A stretch of 64,000 nt of DNA from Flavobacterium cupreum (GTDB lineage: Bacteria > Bacteroidota > Bacteroidia > Flavobacteriales > Flavobacteriaceae). This document shows, piece after piece, positions 50,881 through 60,115 of this stretch. The stretch is taken from NCBI RefSeq assembly GCF_003996965.1, contig NZ_QWDM01000005.1, positions 186,001 through 250,000 on the forward strand, given 5' to 3'. Below the pieces are notes generated by a model. It worked only from the letters and a program-made list of their open reading frames with translations, did not search any database and was not told the origin of the DNA. Numbering within the stretch: position 1 is the first letter of the stretch; every line of letters begins with the position of its first letter. Position numbers and translations under genes: made by a program.

Positions 50881-51357
50881 TTATTCTTTAGATCCGATGG
50901 TTTCGTAATAAACATCTACAGAAAGTTTGGGCTGCATAGATGCCATCACGGCGAGTTGGTCACATCGTTCGTTTTGCGGATGATTGTTGTGGCCCTTGAT
51001 CCATTTAAAGTCGACCTGATGTTTGCGGTAAACGATTAAAAAACGTTTCCATAAATCCGGATTTTTTCTGCCGGCAAATTTCTTTTTTTCCCAGCCTAAA
51101 ACCCATTTTTTTTCAACTGAATCTACGACATACTTAGAATCAGAAATCACCAGGACTTTCATATTCGGGTTTTTTAATTTCTCCAGACCTACGATTACCG
51201 CCAAAAGTTCCATTCTGTTGTTGGTGGTAAGGCGGAAGCCTTCGTAAAATTCCTTTTTATGCGGTGTTCCAACCAATTCCATGACTACGCCATAACCTCC
51301 GTTTCCCGGATTTCCTTTAGCGGCGCCATCAGTATATATATGTACTTCGTGATTCAT
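50881..51357 (-). CDS. rnhA: Ribonuclease HI
   Basis: A 158-residue RNase H. The carboxylate active site is visible: Asp 10 in VHIYTDGAAKGNPGNGGYG, Glu in TNNRMELLAVIVGLEKL (about 50), Asp in VISDSKYVVDS (about 72) and the later Asp in NERCDQLA, plus the catalytic His in KGHNNHPQNERCD. It degrades RNA in RNA-DNA hybrids. It ends at a terminator shared with the convergent gene and is separated from purN by a repeat block. Confidence 0.95.
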   Translation of the reverse strand: MNHEVHIYTDGAAKGNPGNGGYGVVMELVGTPHKKEFYEGFRLTTNNRMELLAVIVGLEKLKNPNMKVLVISDSKYVVDSVEKKWVLGWEKKKFAGRKNPDLWKRFLIVYRKHQVDFKWIKGHNNHPQNERCDQLAVMASMQPKLSVDVYYETIGSKE

Positions 51358-51565
51358 TTTTTTTAGACTTCTTAGATTTTTGGACTTCTTAGATTGTTAG
51401 ATTTTTGGATCATTAGAATTTGGATTTTTGGATTGCTGGATCTTTATACGGATTAGAATGTAGGATTTTTGGCTTCCTGGATTTCTATTAGAAATGCTTA
51501 AATACTTCTAAATATCTAAAAATCCAGCAATCCAAAAATCTAAGAAGTCTAACATTCTAAGAAGT
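51358..51565. repeat. TTAGACTTCTTAGA-type repeat block between rnhA and purN
   Basis: The left half carries several TTAGACTTCTTAGATT and GGATTTTTGGATT words. The right half carries their complements (CCAGCAATCCAAAAATC, CTAAGAAGTCTAA twice), so the block folds on itself over about 200 bp. The same words occur at 2221-2330. Confidence 0.8.
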
Positions 51566-52129
51566 CTAATCTTCTAACAATCTGGAAATAATTTCCGGAA
51601 AATACTTTTGTTCTAGTTCATGAATCTTTTCGGCCACTGTTTCGGGTGTGTCGTCTTCTGTTAGTAGTACATTTTTCTGAAAAATAATACCGCCTTCGTC
51701 ATAATGTTCATTTACATAATGAATGGAGATTCCGGTTTCTTTTTCCTTATTATTTACTATTGCCCTGTGAATGTGCATTCCATACATTCCTTTTCCGCCA
51801 TAGTTTGGTAAAAGTGCAGGATGAATATTAATAATTTTATGCGGATACTGCTCAATAATGTGATCCGGAAATTTCAAAAGGAATCCGGCAAGGACAATCA
51901 TGTCCGGGTCGATTTCCTGTATTTTTTGCAGTAAATTTCTTTCCAAAAGTTCATTTTTTGAGAAGATTTCGACTGGAATATGATGATTTTTGGCTCTTTC
52001 GATAACTTTTGCCGAAGCATTATTCGTAAAAACCGAAACGACTTTTGCGATTTTGGTTTTTGCAAAATGTTTTATAATGTTTTCTGCATTACTTCCTGAT
52101 CCTGAGGCAAAAACAATAATTTTCTTCAT
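51566..52129 (-). CDS. purN: Phosphoribosylglycinamide formyltransferase
   Basis: A 187-residue GAR transformylase from the ATG at 52129 (MKKIIVFASGSGSNAENII); the longer open frame upstream is hydrophobic and non-family. Motifs are FASGSGSNAENI for phosphoribosyl binding, VLAGFLLKFPDHII, the catalytic NIHPALLPNYGGKGMYGMHIHRAI (Asn and His), and HYDEGGIIFQ with the catalytic Asp. It transfers formyl from 10-formyl-THF to GAR, the third step of purine synthesis. It is divergent from acpP across about 175 bp. Confidence 0.95.
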   Translation of the reverse strand: MKKIIVFASGSGSNAENIIKHFAKTKIAKVVSVFTNNASAKVIERAKNHHIPVEIFSKNELLERNLLQKIQEIDPDMIVLAGFLLKFPDHIIEQYPHKIINIHPALLPNYGGKGMYGMHIHRAIVNNKEKETGISIHYVNEHYDEGGIIFQKNVLLTEDDTPETVAEKIHELEQKYFPEIISRLLED

Positions 52130-52244
52130 AATCGACTTTATTTTGAGAATGCAAAAAACGGAATAAAAAACGAAAATAAATAGTATTAAAAGGGCTTTCT
52201 TGAAATTAATTTTATAAATTAGTATCACATTTATAAACTAAATA

Positions 52245-52274
52245 GTTGTTTTAAAATAAAGTTTTTTATTTTTG
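52245..52274 (+). promoter_or_regulatory. acpP promoter
   Basis: GTTG (52245-52248), 18 bp, then TATTTTTG (52267-52274): TTG plus TAnnTTTG in good spacing, 31 bp before the acpP ATG. Confidence 0.6.
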
Positions 52275-52304
52275 CCAACAAATTAAATTCTAAAATTAAA
52301 GATT

Positions 52305-52541
52305 ATGTCAGACATTGCATCAAGAGTAAAAGCGATTATCGTAGACAAATTAGGTGTTGACGAAAACGAAGTTGTAACAGAAGCAAGCTTCACTAATGAT
52401 TTAGGAGCTGACTCATTAGACACTGTTGAGCTTATTATGGAATTCGAAAAAGAATTTGATATCCAAATTCCAGACGATCAAGCAGAAAACATTGCTACTG
52501 TTGGTCAAGCTATTTCTTATATCGAAGAAGCTAAAAAATAA
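52305..52541 (+). CDS. acpP: Acyl carrier protein (housekeeping)
   Basis: A 78-residue carrier protein with the phosphopantetheine site [19 protein letters not shown] (Ser about 37). The sequence is very close to canonical AcpP ([22 protein letters not shown]). It carries acyl intermediates for fatty acid synthesis. It is followed by fabF and rnc in the same direction, the usual acpP-fabF-rnc order. It is distinct from the two flexirubin-locus ACPs. Confidence 0.97.
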   Translation: MSDIASRVKAIIVDKLGVDENEVVTEASFTNDLGADSLDTVELIMEFEKEFDIQIPDDQAENIATVGQAISYIEEAKK

Positions 52542-52559
52542 TAATACTGCACCCGATTT

Positions 52560-52625
52560 CTAAAAAATCCCAATTTTTGAAATTCCAAACTCCAATTTTG
52601 GAATTTGACTTTTGAAATTTGAAAT
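52560..52625. repeat. AATTCCAA-type inverted repeats after acpP
   Basis: CCCAATTTTTGAAATTCCAA and CTCCAATTTTGGAATTTG form nested inverted repeats, related to the block at 50230-50395. They may also act as an acpP 3' structure; no T-run terminator is evident. Confidence 0.6.
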
Positions 52626-52711
52626 TTGTTAAAAATCGGGTGTTATTATTTTTTTAAAATTTTAAATTTCGATTGGTTTTTCAATCAAAAAGATATATTT
52701 ATATTGTAATG

Positions 52712-52752
52712 CCCATGGCTCTTAAGTAACACTACAGTTAAGAAAGCGTGGG
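52712..52752 (+). promoter_or_regulatory. Stem-loop leader element upstream of fabF
   Basis: CCCAT and GTGGG, then GCT and AGC, then CTTAA and TTAAG pair in register (13 bp), interrupted only by a single-G bulge and an AA bulge, with a 12-base apical loop. TATATTTA lies about 20 bp upstream, so the hairpin would sit at the 5' end of a fabF transcript. No Rfam family comes to mind. Confidence 0.5.
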
Positions 52753-52784
52753 TTTTATTTGTTTAAAGTACAAAATACATATTT

Positions 52785-54038
52785 ATGACGTTAAAGCGAG
52801 TTGTTGTAACAGGATTAGGTGCTCTTACTCCTATCGGGAATAATATCCAGGATTATTGGGAGGCACTTGTGAATGGGGTTAGCGGAGCCGCTCCTATCAC
52901 GTATTATGATACAGAGAAGCATAAAACGAAATTTGCCTGTGAAGTAAAAAACTTCAATATTGAAGATTACATGGATCGCAAGGAATCTCGAAGATTAGAT
53001 AAATTTGCGCAATATGCTGTTGCCGCCAGTGATGAAGCCATTAAAGATGCCGGACTTACTGATGAGAACATCGACAAAACAAGAGTAGGTGTGATCTGGG
53101 GAGCAGGAATTGGAGGTTTGGAAACGTTCCAGGAAGAAGTAATTTATTACGCTAAAGGGGACGGAACTCCAAAATTCAATCCGTTCTTTATTCCAAAAAT
53201 GATTGCCGATATCGCTCCTGCGCATATTTCAATGCGTAATGGTTATATGGGTCCAAATTACACTACTGTTTCTGCATGTGCCTCTTCTGCAAATGCCTTA
53301 ATAGATGCTTTCAACTACATTCGTTTAGGAATGTGTGATGTTATTGTGTCAGGTGGTTCAGAAGCTGCCATTACGATTGCAGGTATGGGAGGTTTTAACT
53401 CTATGCACGCTTTATCTACCAGAAATGAAAGCCCCGAAACAGCTTCAAGACCTTTTGACGGAACCAGAGACGGTTTTGTTTTAGGAGAGGGAGCAGGAGC
53501 TTTGGTTCTTGAAGAATACGAACATGCTAAAGCCAGAGGTGCAAAAATTTACTGCGAAGTTGGCGGTGGCGGAATGTCGTCTGATGCTTACCACTTAACA
53601 GCACCACATCCGGAAGGAATTGGCGTTATTGCGGTAATGAAAAATACATTGAGAGATGCAGGAATGAACCCTGAAGATGTAGATCATATCAACACTCACG
53701 GAACTTCTACTCCATTAGGAGATGTAGCCGAACTAAAAGCCATCAGTGCTGTTTTCGGTGATCATGCAAAAAACATCAATATCAACTCCACAAAATCGAT
53801 GACAGGACATTTACTGGGTGCTGCCGGAGCTATTGAAGCGATTGCTTCTATCCTGGCTATGAAACACAGTCTTGTTCCTCCAACGATTAACCATACGGTT
53901 GTGGATGAAAACATTGATCCTGCATTAAACCTTACCTTAAACAAACCTCAAAAAAGAGAAGTAAATGTTGCGATGAGTAACACTTTTGGTTTTGGTGGAC
54001 ACAATGCTTGTGTATTGTTTAAAAAATTAGCTGACTAG
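52785..54038 (+). CDS. fabF: Beta-ketoacyl-ACP synthase II
   Basis: A 417-residue housekeeping condensing enzyme. The catalytic Cys is in TVSACASSANALIDA (about 165), and the His residues are in NTHGTSTPLGD (about 305) and SMTGHLLGAAGAIE (about 341). FGFGGHNACV closes the C-terminal loop. It elongates acyl-ACP with malonyl-ACP in fatty acid synthesis. It sits between acpP and rnc; the rnc ATG is 8 bp after its stop. Compared with the pigment-locus synthases it is closest to canonical FabF. Confidence 0.97.
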   Translation: MTLKRVVVTGLGALTPIGNNIQDYWEALVNGVSGAAPITYYDTEKHKTKFACEVKNFNIEDYMDRKESRRLDKFAQYAVAASDEAIKDAGLTDENIDKTRVGVIWGAGIGGLETFQEEVIYYAKGDGTPKFNPFFIPKMIADIAPAHISMRNGYMGPNYTTVSACASSANALIDAFNYIRLGMCDVIVSGGSEAAITIAGMGGFNSMHALSTRNESPETASRPFDGTRDGFVLGEGAGALVLEEYEHAKARGAKIYCEVGGGGMSSDAYHLTAPHPEGIGVIAVMKNTLRDAGMNPEDVDHINTHGTSTPLGDVAELKAISAVFGDHAKNININSTKSMTGHLLGAAGAIEAIASILAMKHSLVPPTINHTVVDENIDPALNLTLNKPQKREVNVAMSNTFGFGGHNACVLFKKLAD

Positions 54039-54046
54039 TTTTGTCT

Positions 54047-54787
54047 ATGAATTTTATCAAAAAAATATTTTCAAAATCCCGTTCTCCAGAAGACGGGATT
54101 TTTTTTGACACTATTCAGAAAATACTTGGTTTTGAGCCCGCTTCGATAGATTTTTATAAGAAAGCTTTTACACACCGCTCTTCCAATAAGCTGGATGAGT
54201 CCGGACATCCGATTAATTACGAACGTTTGGAATTTTTAGGAGATGCTATGTTAAGTGCTGTAATTGCAGCGCATTTGTTTAACAAGGCGCCGAATGGGGA
54301 TGAAGGGTATTTAACGAAGATGCGCTCGAAAATCGTAAGCCGCGAACACCTGAATGAATTAGGGAAAGACCTGAACTTAGTTCGGTTTGTAGAAAGTAAA
54401 GTGCCCATTCATCATTTTGGTGAAAATATTCACGGTAATATTTTTGAATCCCTTATTGGGGCTATTTATTTAGATAGAGGATATCCTTTTTGTGAAAAGT
54501 TTATTCAGAAAAGAGTCATTATACCTTATGTTGATATCGCCCGTCTTGAAGGGAAAGTTATTAGTTATAAAAGTCTGGTTATCGAATGGTGTCAGAAAGA
54601 AAAGAGAATCTTTCATTATGATATTTTTGAAGATAACGGAATTGACGGACAACGTTTGTTTGGTGTAAAATTAAGTATAGACGATAAAGTAATTGCAAGA
54701 GCAAGAGCAACTTCAAAAAAGAAGGCAGAAGAAAAAGCATCGCAACGGGCTTATTTTGCATTTCAGGAAAAAATAGATAAGAAATAA
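54047..54787 (+). CDS. rnc: Ribonuclease III
   Basis: A 246-residue double-strand-specific RNase from the ATG at 54047; a TTG two codons upstream is unnecessary. The catalytic signature ERLEFLGDAMLSAVIAAHLF lies at about 59-78, with the second acidic cluster in NIFESLIGAIYLDRG (about 133-147). The C-terminal double-stranded RNA-binding domain covers about 170-240 (YKSLVIEWCQKEKR to KKKAEEKASQRAYFAF). It processes rRNA and regulatory duplexes. It follows fabF closely, as in many bacteria. Confidence 0.96.
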   Translation: MNFIKKIFSKSRSPEDGIFFDTIQKILGFEPASIDFYKKAFTHRSSNKLDESGHPINYERLEFLGDAMLSAVIAAHLFNKAPNGDEGYLTKMRSKIVSREHLNELGKDLNLVRFVESKVPIHHFGENIHGNIFESLIGAIYLDRGYPFCEKFIQKRVIIPYVDIARLEGKVISYKSLVIEWCQKEKRIFHYDIFEDNGIDGQRLFGVKLSIDDKVIARARATSKKKAEEKASQRAYFAFQEKIDKK

Positions 54788-54912
54788 CTACATAAATAGC
54801 AGAGCTTTGTTAAAGCTACAACGTTTTCGTTTATAAATTAACAAAAACAAGCTAATCTTAACTATTGATGGTCCGTTAGAAATAGTATATTTACAACTTG
54901 ATTTTTCATGAT

Positions 54913-55401
54913 ATGGCAATTCATAGATTGGATTTGGACGAATTTGACGAAATTGATTATTATTTAATGGCAATCCACACTTCTTTGGAAGATTACCGAC
55001 TGGCCTATTTTATCAATAAAAAACTTCCGATAAACTTAAGTAAGAGCAAGAACGAGATCCACGCTCAGACTAAGGAAGGTGAAGCAAATTTTTCCAGATT
55101 TTACTATTATGATTCTGAAAAGGCCGTTTCGTGGAATCTGATTCAGAATAAAAATGAAATCATTTCTGTGAGTAAAAATGATTTCCAGAATTTGTTTTCC
55201 AATGAAACGAGTGAGGTTTCTACAACAATTCATTTACTTCCTGAATTCAAAAAAGTAGATTTTTTCCTGAAAATCGATATCAGCGACGAGGCTGTTGATT
55301 ATTCAGAAATCCAACAACAGTTAAATGCAATAAAGAGTATCGCAGCTATATATGTTGTTGATACAAACAAAATAAAGTCAAAAAACAATTTAATTTTTTA
55401 A
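54913..55401 (+). CDS. IPExxxVDY-family protein
   Basis: A 162-residue protein from the ATG at 54913 (MAIHRLDLDEFDEIDYYLMAIH); a TTG five codons earlier is less likely. The family-defining motif appears as LLPEFKKVDFFLKI (about 110-123), close to the IPExxxVDY consensus. The N-terminus (AIHTSLEDYRLAYFINKKLPI) also matches. The family is common in Bacteroidetes directly upstream of pyk, as here with a 5 bp gap, but has no known function. No signal peptide or membrane segment. Confidence 0.82.
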   Translation: MAIHRLDLDEFDEIDYYLMAIHTSLEDYRLAYFINKKLPINLSKSKNEIHAQTKEGEANFSRFYYYDSEKAVSWNLIQNKNEIISVSKNDFQNLFSNETSEVSTTIHLLPEFKKVDFFLKIDISDEAVDYSEIQQQLNAIKSIAAIYVVDTNKIKSKNNLIF

Positions 55402-55406
55402 AAAAA

Positions 55407-56840
55407 ATGCTTACAAACAAAAAAACCAAAATTGTAGCCACACTTGGACCTGCATGTGGAACTAGAGAGATTATCAAGGATATGATCGACGCAGGTGTAA
55501 ATGTGTTTAGAGTTAACTTTTCGCATGCTGATTACGAAGGAGTAAAAGAAAAAATTGGAATTATCAGAAGCCTGAACGAAGAATTTGGTTACACTACGGC
55601 AATCCTTGGAGATTTGCAGGGACCAAAACTTAGAGTTGGGGTTATGGAAGAAGGAACCGTAGTACATGATGGTGACATCATTACTTTTACTACTGCTGAA
55701 GACGTGATCGGAACCGCTTCAAAAGTATTCATGAAATATCAGAATTTCCCAAATGATGTAAACCCGGGTGAGCGTATTTTGCTTGATGACGGTAAACTGA
55801 TTTTTGAAATTATTTCAACAGATAAAAAAACAGAAGTTGTTGCCAAAGTAATTCAGGGTGGAGAATTAAAATCTAAAAAAGGGGTTAATCTTCCAAACAC
55901 TAAAATTTCTTTACCGGCATTAACTGAAAAAGATATTGCAGATGCTATTTTTGCTATCGAGCAAAAAGTAGACTGGATTGCACTTTCATTCGTAAAAACA
56001 CCTCGTGACTTACAGGATTTACAGGAATTGATTGCAAAACATTCAGATGTTAAAATTCCAATTGTTGCTAAAATTGAAATGCCGGAAGCTCTTGAGAACA
56101 TGGACAAAATTGTAGCCTATTGTGATGCCTTAATGGTAGCGCGTGGAGATTTAGGAGTTGAACTTCCTGCACACGAAGTGCCATTGGTACAAAAAGACTT
56201 GATCAGAAGAGCAAAAACGGCTAGAATCCCGGTTATTGTTGCGACTCAGATGATGGAGACCATGATTACAAGTTTAACACCAACAAGAGCAGAAGTAAAT
56301 GACGTTGCCAACTCGGTAATGGATGGTGCTGATGCTGTAATGTTGTCAGGAGAAACTGCTACAGGAAATTATCCGGTACAGGTAATTCAGAAAATGACTC
56401 AGATTTGTGAAGCAGTTGAAAACTCTCCGCTAATCAATGTTCCTCAAAATACGCCACAAATCAAAACAAAACGTTTTATTACTAAAACAGTTTGTCACCA
56501 GGCGGCTTTATTGGCGAATGAAATTAAAGCAAAAGCAATTTGTACGTTAACAAACAGTGGGTATACCGCTTTCCAGATTTCTGCATGGAGACCATCTTCA
56601 GCACATATTCTGGTGTTTACTTCAAACAGAAGAATCTTAACACAATTGAATTTATTATGGGGAGTAAAATCATACTACTATGATAAAGACGAGAGTACAG
56701 ATGATACGGTAACTGACGTTAACAGAATCGCAGTTGAAAAAGGATACGCTGTAAAAGGAGATTACTTAATCAACCTTGCGGCAATGCCAATTAAAGATAA
56801 AGGAATGGTAAATACGATGAGAGTTTCTGAAATAGAATAG
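55407..56840 (+). CDS. pyk: Pyruvate kinase
   Basis: A 477-residue glycolytic enzyme. The substrate and K+/Mg2+ site motifs are KIVATLGPACGTREIIKDMIDAGVNVFRVNFSHADYEGV, ILGDLQGPKLRVG, VAKIEMPEALENMDKIV (catalytic Lys and metal Glu), MVARGDLGVELP, and the family signature QMMETMITSLTPTRAEVNDVANSVMDGADAVMLSGETATGNYP. It transfers phosphate from PEP to ADP. It follows the IPExxxVDY gene and ends at a strong terminator shared with the convergent gene. Confidence 0.97.
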   Translation: MLTNKKTKIVATLGPACGTREIIKDMIDAGVNVFRVNFSHADYEGVKEKIGIIRSLNEEFGYTTAILGDLQGPKLRVGVMEEGTVVHDGDIITFTTAEDVIGTASKVFMKYQNFPNDVNPGERILLDDGKLIFEIISTDKKTEVVAKVIQGGELKSKKGVNLPNTKISLPALTEKDIADAIFAIEQKVDWIALSFVKTPRDLQDLQELIAKHSDVKIPIVAKIEMPEALENMDKIVAYCDALMVARGDLGVELPAHEVPLVQKDLIRRAKTARIPVIVATQMMETMITSLTPTRAEVNDVANSVMDGADAVMLSGETATGNYPVQVIQKMTQICEAVENSPLINVPQNTPQIKTKRFITKTVCHQAALLANEIKAKAICTLTNSGYTAFQISAWRPSSAHILVFTSNRRILTQLNLLWGVKSYYYDKDESTDDTVTDVNRIAVEKGYAVKGDYLINLAAMPIKDKGMVNTMRVSEIE

Positions 56841-56869
56841 TTCTCTTGTTTTACGATAAAAACCTATCA

Positions 56870-56906
56870 AAAAAGGGTTTATGAAATTTTCATAAACCCT
56901 TTTTTA
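56870..56906. terminator. Bidirectional terminator between pyk and the CPBP gene
   Basis: AAAAAAGGGTTTATGAAA pairs perfectly with TTTCATAAACCCTTTTTT around a minimal loop. Both flanks can provide the T tract. Confidence 0.92.
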
Positions 56907-56923
56907 TTGGTGATTGGTGTAGT

Positions 56924-57784
56924 TTATCTTTTCCAGTAAGGAGCAATGATTTTATTTTCTTTATGGCTTAGTGCCAATAAGACTATTGCTGCGATAAGAC
57001 AGAATACGGTAGCCTGAATACTGCCTTCCGGTCCAAATTCTCCTCCGGTTAAAAGGACTGATCCTTGTATTTTGCTTTCCAGTAAACTTTTGGTTTTTTC
57101 GTTTCCGGAAGTGATCGCACCAAAAATGCCCGACTGCGTAAAATTCCACGCAAAATGCAGCGCTATCGGAAACCATAAATTTCGGCTGTAAACAAAAGCG
57201 GCACCCAGCAGGAAACCGGCAAACGTAATACACAATCCCGAAAGCAAAGTACTGTTTGGATTGGCCATGTGCAAGGCTCCAAATAAAACAGCCGAAATAC
57301 TCAGGGCAATATAAGTTCCCAGTTTTTCCTCAATAATCCTGAACACAATCCCACGAACCAATATCTCTTCAATAATGGCAATTGTAAAAGCCACCGTAAG
57401 CGGAATCAGAATAAACGAAACCGGATTTACGGCAACAACACTAAATCCTCCGCTAATATAAATCACCAGAATCGTCAAGGCCTGCAGTACAAAACCGGTT
57501 AAAGTTCCTATGATCAGGTTTTGAGCCAGTCTTTTTGACGATAATTCGGTTACGGCTCTTTTTTCATAATAGGTAAAGAAAAGAATATAACTCGTAACGG
57601 CTAAAGCCGAAACAAAAATTCCTTTAAAAAGATTTCTGAAGTCTTTATCCAGAGCAGTCATTCCAAGTAATTTTGCGGCAATTTGCTGTCCGATAATTAT
57701 GAAAGCCATAAAGACAATTAAGGCCAGAATGATTTTGGTAACAGGAAAATTAAATATTTTTTGTTTGGCAGTAAGCGTTTCCAT
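56924..57784 (-). CDS. CPBP-family intramembrane glutamic endopeptidase
   Basis: A 286-residue membrane protein with about eight hydrophobic segments. The catalytic EExxxR motif is IIEEILVRGIVFR (about 142-148), followed by the FGALHMANP motif (His) and ALHFAWNF (His/Asn), the Abi/CAAX-protease (Rce1-like) set. Members cleave substrates in the membrane or process prenylated proteins; in bacteria the substrates are mostly unknown. It is a single gene, convergent with pyk and upstream of an unlinked AraC regulator. Confidence 0.9.
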   Translation of the reverse strand: METLTAKQKIFNFPVTKIILALIVFMAFIIIGQQIAAKLLGMTALDKDFRNLFKGIFVSALAVTSYILFFTYYEKRAVTELSSKRLAQNLIIGTLTGFVLQALTILVIYISGGFSVVAVNPVSFILIPLTVAFTIAIIEEILVRGIVFRIIEEKLGTYIALSISAVLFGALHMANPNSTLLSGLCITFAGFLLGAAFVYSRNLWFPIALHFAWNFTQSGIFGAITSGNEKTKSLLESKIQGSVLLTGGEFGPEGSIQATVFCLIAAIVLLALSHKENKIIAPYWKR

Positions 57785-57862
57785 TTGAGTTTGATTTAAT
57801 GATTATAATAAGACAAATTTAGTCTGCATCAAAACCAAAAAATAGAATGAAATTTGCCTCCC

Positions 57863-58660
57863 CTATAATTTTTGAAATTGTTTCGGAAGAAATCCGGTCT
57901 GGTTTTTAAACGTCCGTATAAAGTGGCTCTGATCGGCAAAGCCGCATTGAAAACTAATTTCGGTAAGATTGTTCTCTTTCGAATCGATCAGCGAAAGCGA
58001 ACGGTTTATTTTAATCCGGCGCATGTATTCGCCAAGCGTACAGCCGAAATATTTAGGAAAATGTTTTGAAATGGTAATCGGATTTAAATTTAAAACCTGC
58101 GCCAGATCCTGCAGGTTCGGGTTTTCGTTCCAGCAATCGTTGAGCAGTTCTTTTAGGCTTTTCACCCAAAACGGACTTTTTTCGAATTGGTCCAAGTGCG
58201 CATTCGGGTTGGACAGTTGCGCAAAAAGCATGTTGATTGTATCGCCCGAAAACGGATCGGCAACCAGGGATTCCTTAAAAATCTTAAGAATTAAAAACTT
58301 GGTAAGCGTGGTATTCCGTACCGATTTTTCGATGATGGCTTCGTTGATCTGAAGTTCCTTAAGTACGTTTTCTTCAATCTCGAGGTTAATATTTTTAGAC
58401 GGAAAAAGCGTATTGTGGTTCAGGTGCAATTCGTCGCTGTGGTAAAACAACAGTGAACCGGGACCGACATCAAGACTGGAGTTTTTTCGTTTTTCAGACG
58501 TGCCGCCTCTCAGGAAAAGCGTAATGTGCGCGTTGTTGTGCGAGTGCCAGCCTTCAAAAACTTTCTGCTGATACTCTGTTTCTACAACAGCAATTCCCTG
58601 ACTGTTGTTGTAAATGTTTTTGGTATTGCCTAAGTATTTCTCTTTTTCGAGTTCGTACAT
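57863..58660 (-). CDS. AraC-family transcriptional regulator
   Basis: A 265-residue regulator. The N-terminal half resembles a cupin-type sensor (GWHSHNNAHITLFLRGGTSEKR, YHSDELHLNHNTLFP). The C-terminal pair of helix-turn-helix units runs from about 170 to 262: LKELLNDCWNENPNLQDLAQVLNLNPITISKHFPKYFGCTLGEYMRRIKINRSLSLI and LTEISFQCGFADQSHFIRTFKNQTGFLPKQFQKL. It should activate or repress transcription in response to a small ligand. There is no adjacent sugar gene, so targets are unknown. It is divergent from the C1 peptidase gene over 236 bp. Confidence 0.92.
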   Translation of the reverse strand: MYELEKEKYLGNTKNIYNNSQGIAVVETEYQQKVFEGWHSHNNAHITLFLRGGTSEKRKNSSLDVGPGSLLFYHSDELHLNHNTLFPSKNINLEIEENVLKELQINEAIIEKSVRNTTLTKFLILKIFKESLVADPFSGDTINMLFAQLSNPNAHLDQFEKSPFWVKSLKELLNDCWNENPNLQDLAQVLNLNPITISKHFPKYFGCTLGEYMRRIKINRSLSLIDSKENNLTEISFQCGFADQSHFIRTFKNQTGFLPKQFQKL

Positions 58661-58896
58661 TATTGATGGGAATTACAGCAACCAAATTACTACTAATTCA
58701 GAAACTATGAACTGTTATTTTTTTCCGATTGTAAAAAACAACCCTGCTTTTGCATATTTTGTACTATTTTACGCCTTAATAAAAAGATTATGAAAATATT
58801 AACCGCAGAAGGGCAATAAATTACATAAAATTTAATTGTTTTGTAACAAATTAGAAACATCACAGACTAATTTATTCAAACCTTAAACATTAATTT

Positions 58897-60093
58897 ATGA
58901 ATCCATTTTCATTCAAATCGGTACTTGCCGCTTCGGTATTTTTTGTTGGAGCAAGCAGCTGTTTTGCACAGGACGTTTTGGTAAACTCCTTAAAACTAAA
59001 TGCGAGTGATAAAAGTAAAGAGAACTTTAAATTCACAGAACAAATCAATTTAGGAACAACCTCTGTAAAAACACAAGGTTCTTCAGGAACCTGCTGGAGT
59101 TATTCTACCAACTCTTTTTTAGAGTCAGAAATGATTCGTTTGGGAAAACAGCCGGTTGAATTGTCTCAGATTTATTCGGCAAGAAATGTTTATGTTGAAA
59201 AAGGAATCAATTATGTTCGTATGCACGGAGCGGTTACTTTAGGTGACGGAGGTGCCTTGCACGATGTAATTAATATGTACAGAAAGTACGGAACCGTTCC
59301 TAGAGAAGTTTATACAGGATTGAACTACGGAACCGATAAAAATAAATTTGGAGAAATGTCTGCCCTTATTGAAGGTGTTTTGGCGGCTGTGGTAAAAAAT
59401 CCAAACGGCGAATTAACACCCAACTGGCAAAAAGCGTATGCAGCCGTTATTGATTCGTATTTAGGAAAAGTGCCGGATAATTTTACCTACAAAGGAAAAA
59501 ATTACACGCCACAATCTTTTGCCAAAGAAGTAGTAGGAATCAATCCTGATGATTATATCGAAATGTCATCGTTTACAACAGCGCCGTATTACCAAAAAAC
59601 ACTAATGGCTGTGCCGGACAACTGGTCTTTTGATCAGGTGTACAATGTAAAAGTAAACGATATGACAGACGTTATCGACAATGCTTTGAAAAAAGGATAC
59701 ACTGTAGCCTGGGCAACAGACGTAAGTGAGAAAAGCTTTAGCTGGAAAAATGGTGTGGCCTATGTTCCGACCAAAAAATTCGATGATATGACTGCCGAAG
59801 AAAAAGCAGACATGTTTAACGGACCAAAACCGGAACCGGAAATCACACCTGAAATGCGTCAGGCTGCGTTTGACAATTACACCACTACAGACGATCACGG
59901 AATGCACATTATCGGTCTTGCCAAAGATCAGACCGGAAGAGAATATTACATCGTAAAAAACTCCTGGGGAGAAACAAACGACTACAAAGGTTTCTTGTTT
60001 GTAACCAAAAATTTCGTAAAATATAAAACTACAGCTCTGTTAGTAAACAAAGGCGGGCTTCCTGCTGAGATTGCTAAGAAGTTAGGAGTGTAA
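58897..60093 (+). CDS. C1-family (PepC/bleomycin hydrolase-like) peptidase, exported
   Basis: A 398-residue cysteine peptidase. MNPFSFKSVLAASVFFVGASSCFAQ is a signal peptide, unlike the cytoplasmic bleomycin hydrolase, so this enzyme acts outside the cytoplasm. The catalytic Cys is in GSSGTCWSYS (about 66), the His in DDHGMHIIGL (about 337) and the Asn in YIVKNSWGE (about 355). The insert KPEPEITPEMRQAAFDN lies before the His loop. It is a single-gene unit with a terminator downstream. It may degrade peptides in the periplasm; a specific role is not evident. Confidence 0.9.
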   Translation: MNPFSFKSVLAASVFFVGASSCFAQDVLVNSLKLNASDKSKENFKFTEQINLGTTSVKTQGSSGTCWSYSTNSFLESEMIRLGKQPVELSQIYSARNVYVEKGINYVRMHGAVTLGDGGALHDVINMYRKYGTVPREVYTGLNYGTDKNKFGEMSALIEGVLAAVVKNPNGELTPNWQKAYAAVIDSYLGKVPDNFTYKGKNYTPQSFAKEVVGINPDDYIEMSSFTTAPYYQKTLMAVPDNWSFDQVYNVKVNDMTDVIDNALKKGYTVAWATDVSEKSFSWKNGVAYVPTKKFDDMTAEEKADMFNGPKPEPEITPEMRQAAFDNYTTTDDHGMHIIGLAKDQTGREYYIVKNSWGETNDYKGFLFVTKNFVKYKTTALLVNKGGLPAEIAKKLGV

Positions 60094-60115
60094 GTTTATT
60101 CTTAAATTTTATATA

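Noticed and set aside
52130..52228. Hydrophobic 33-residue extension of purN
   Set aside because: GAR transformylase begins at MKKIIVFASGSGSN; the extension is AT-rich spacer.
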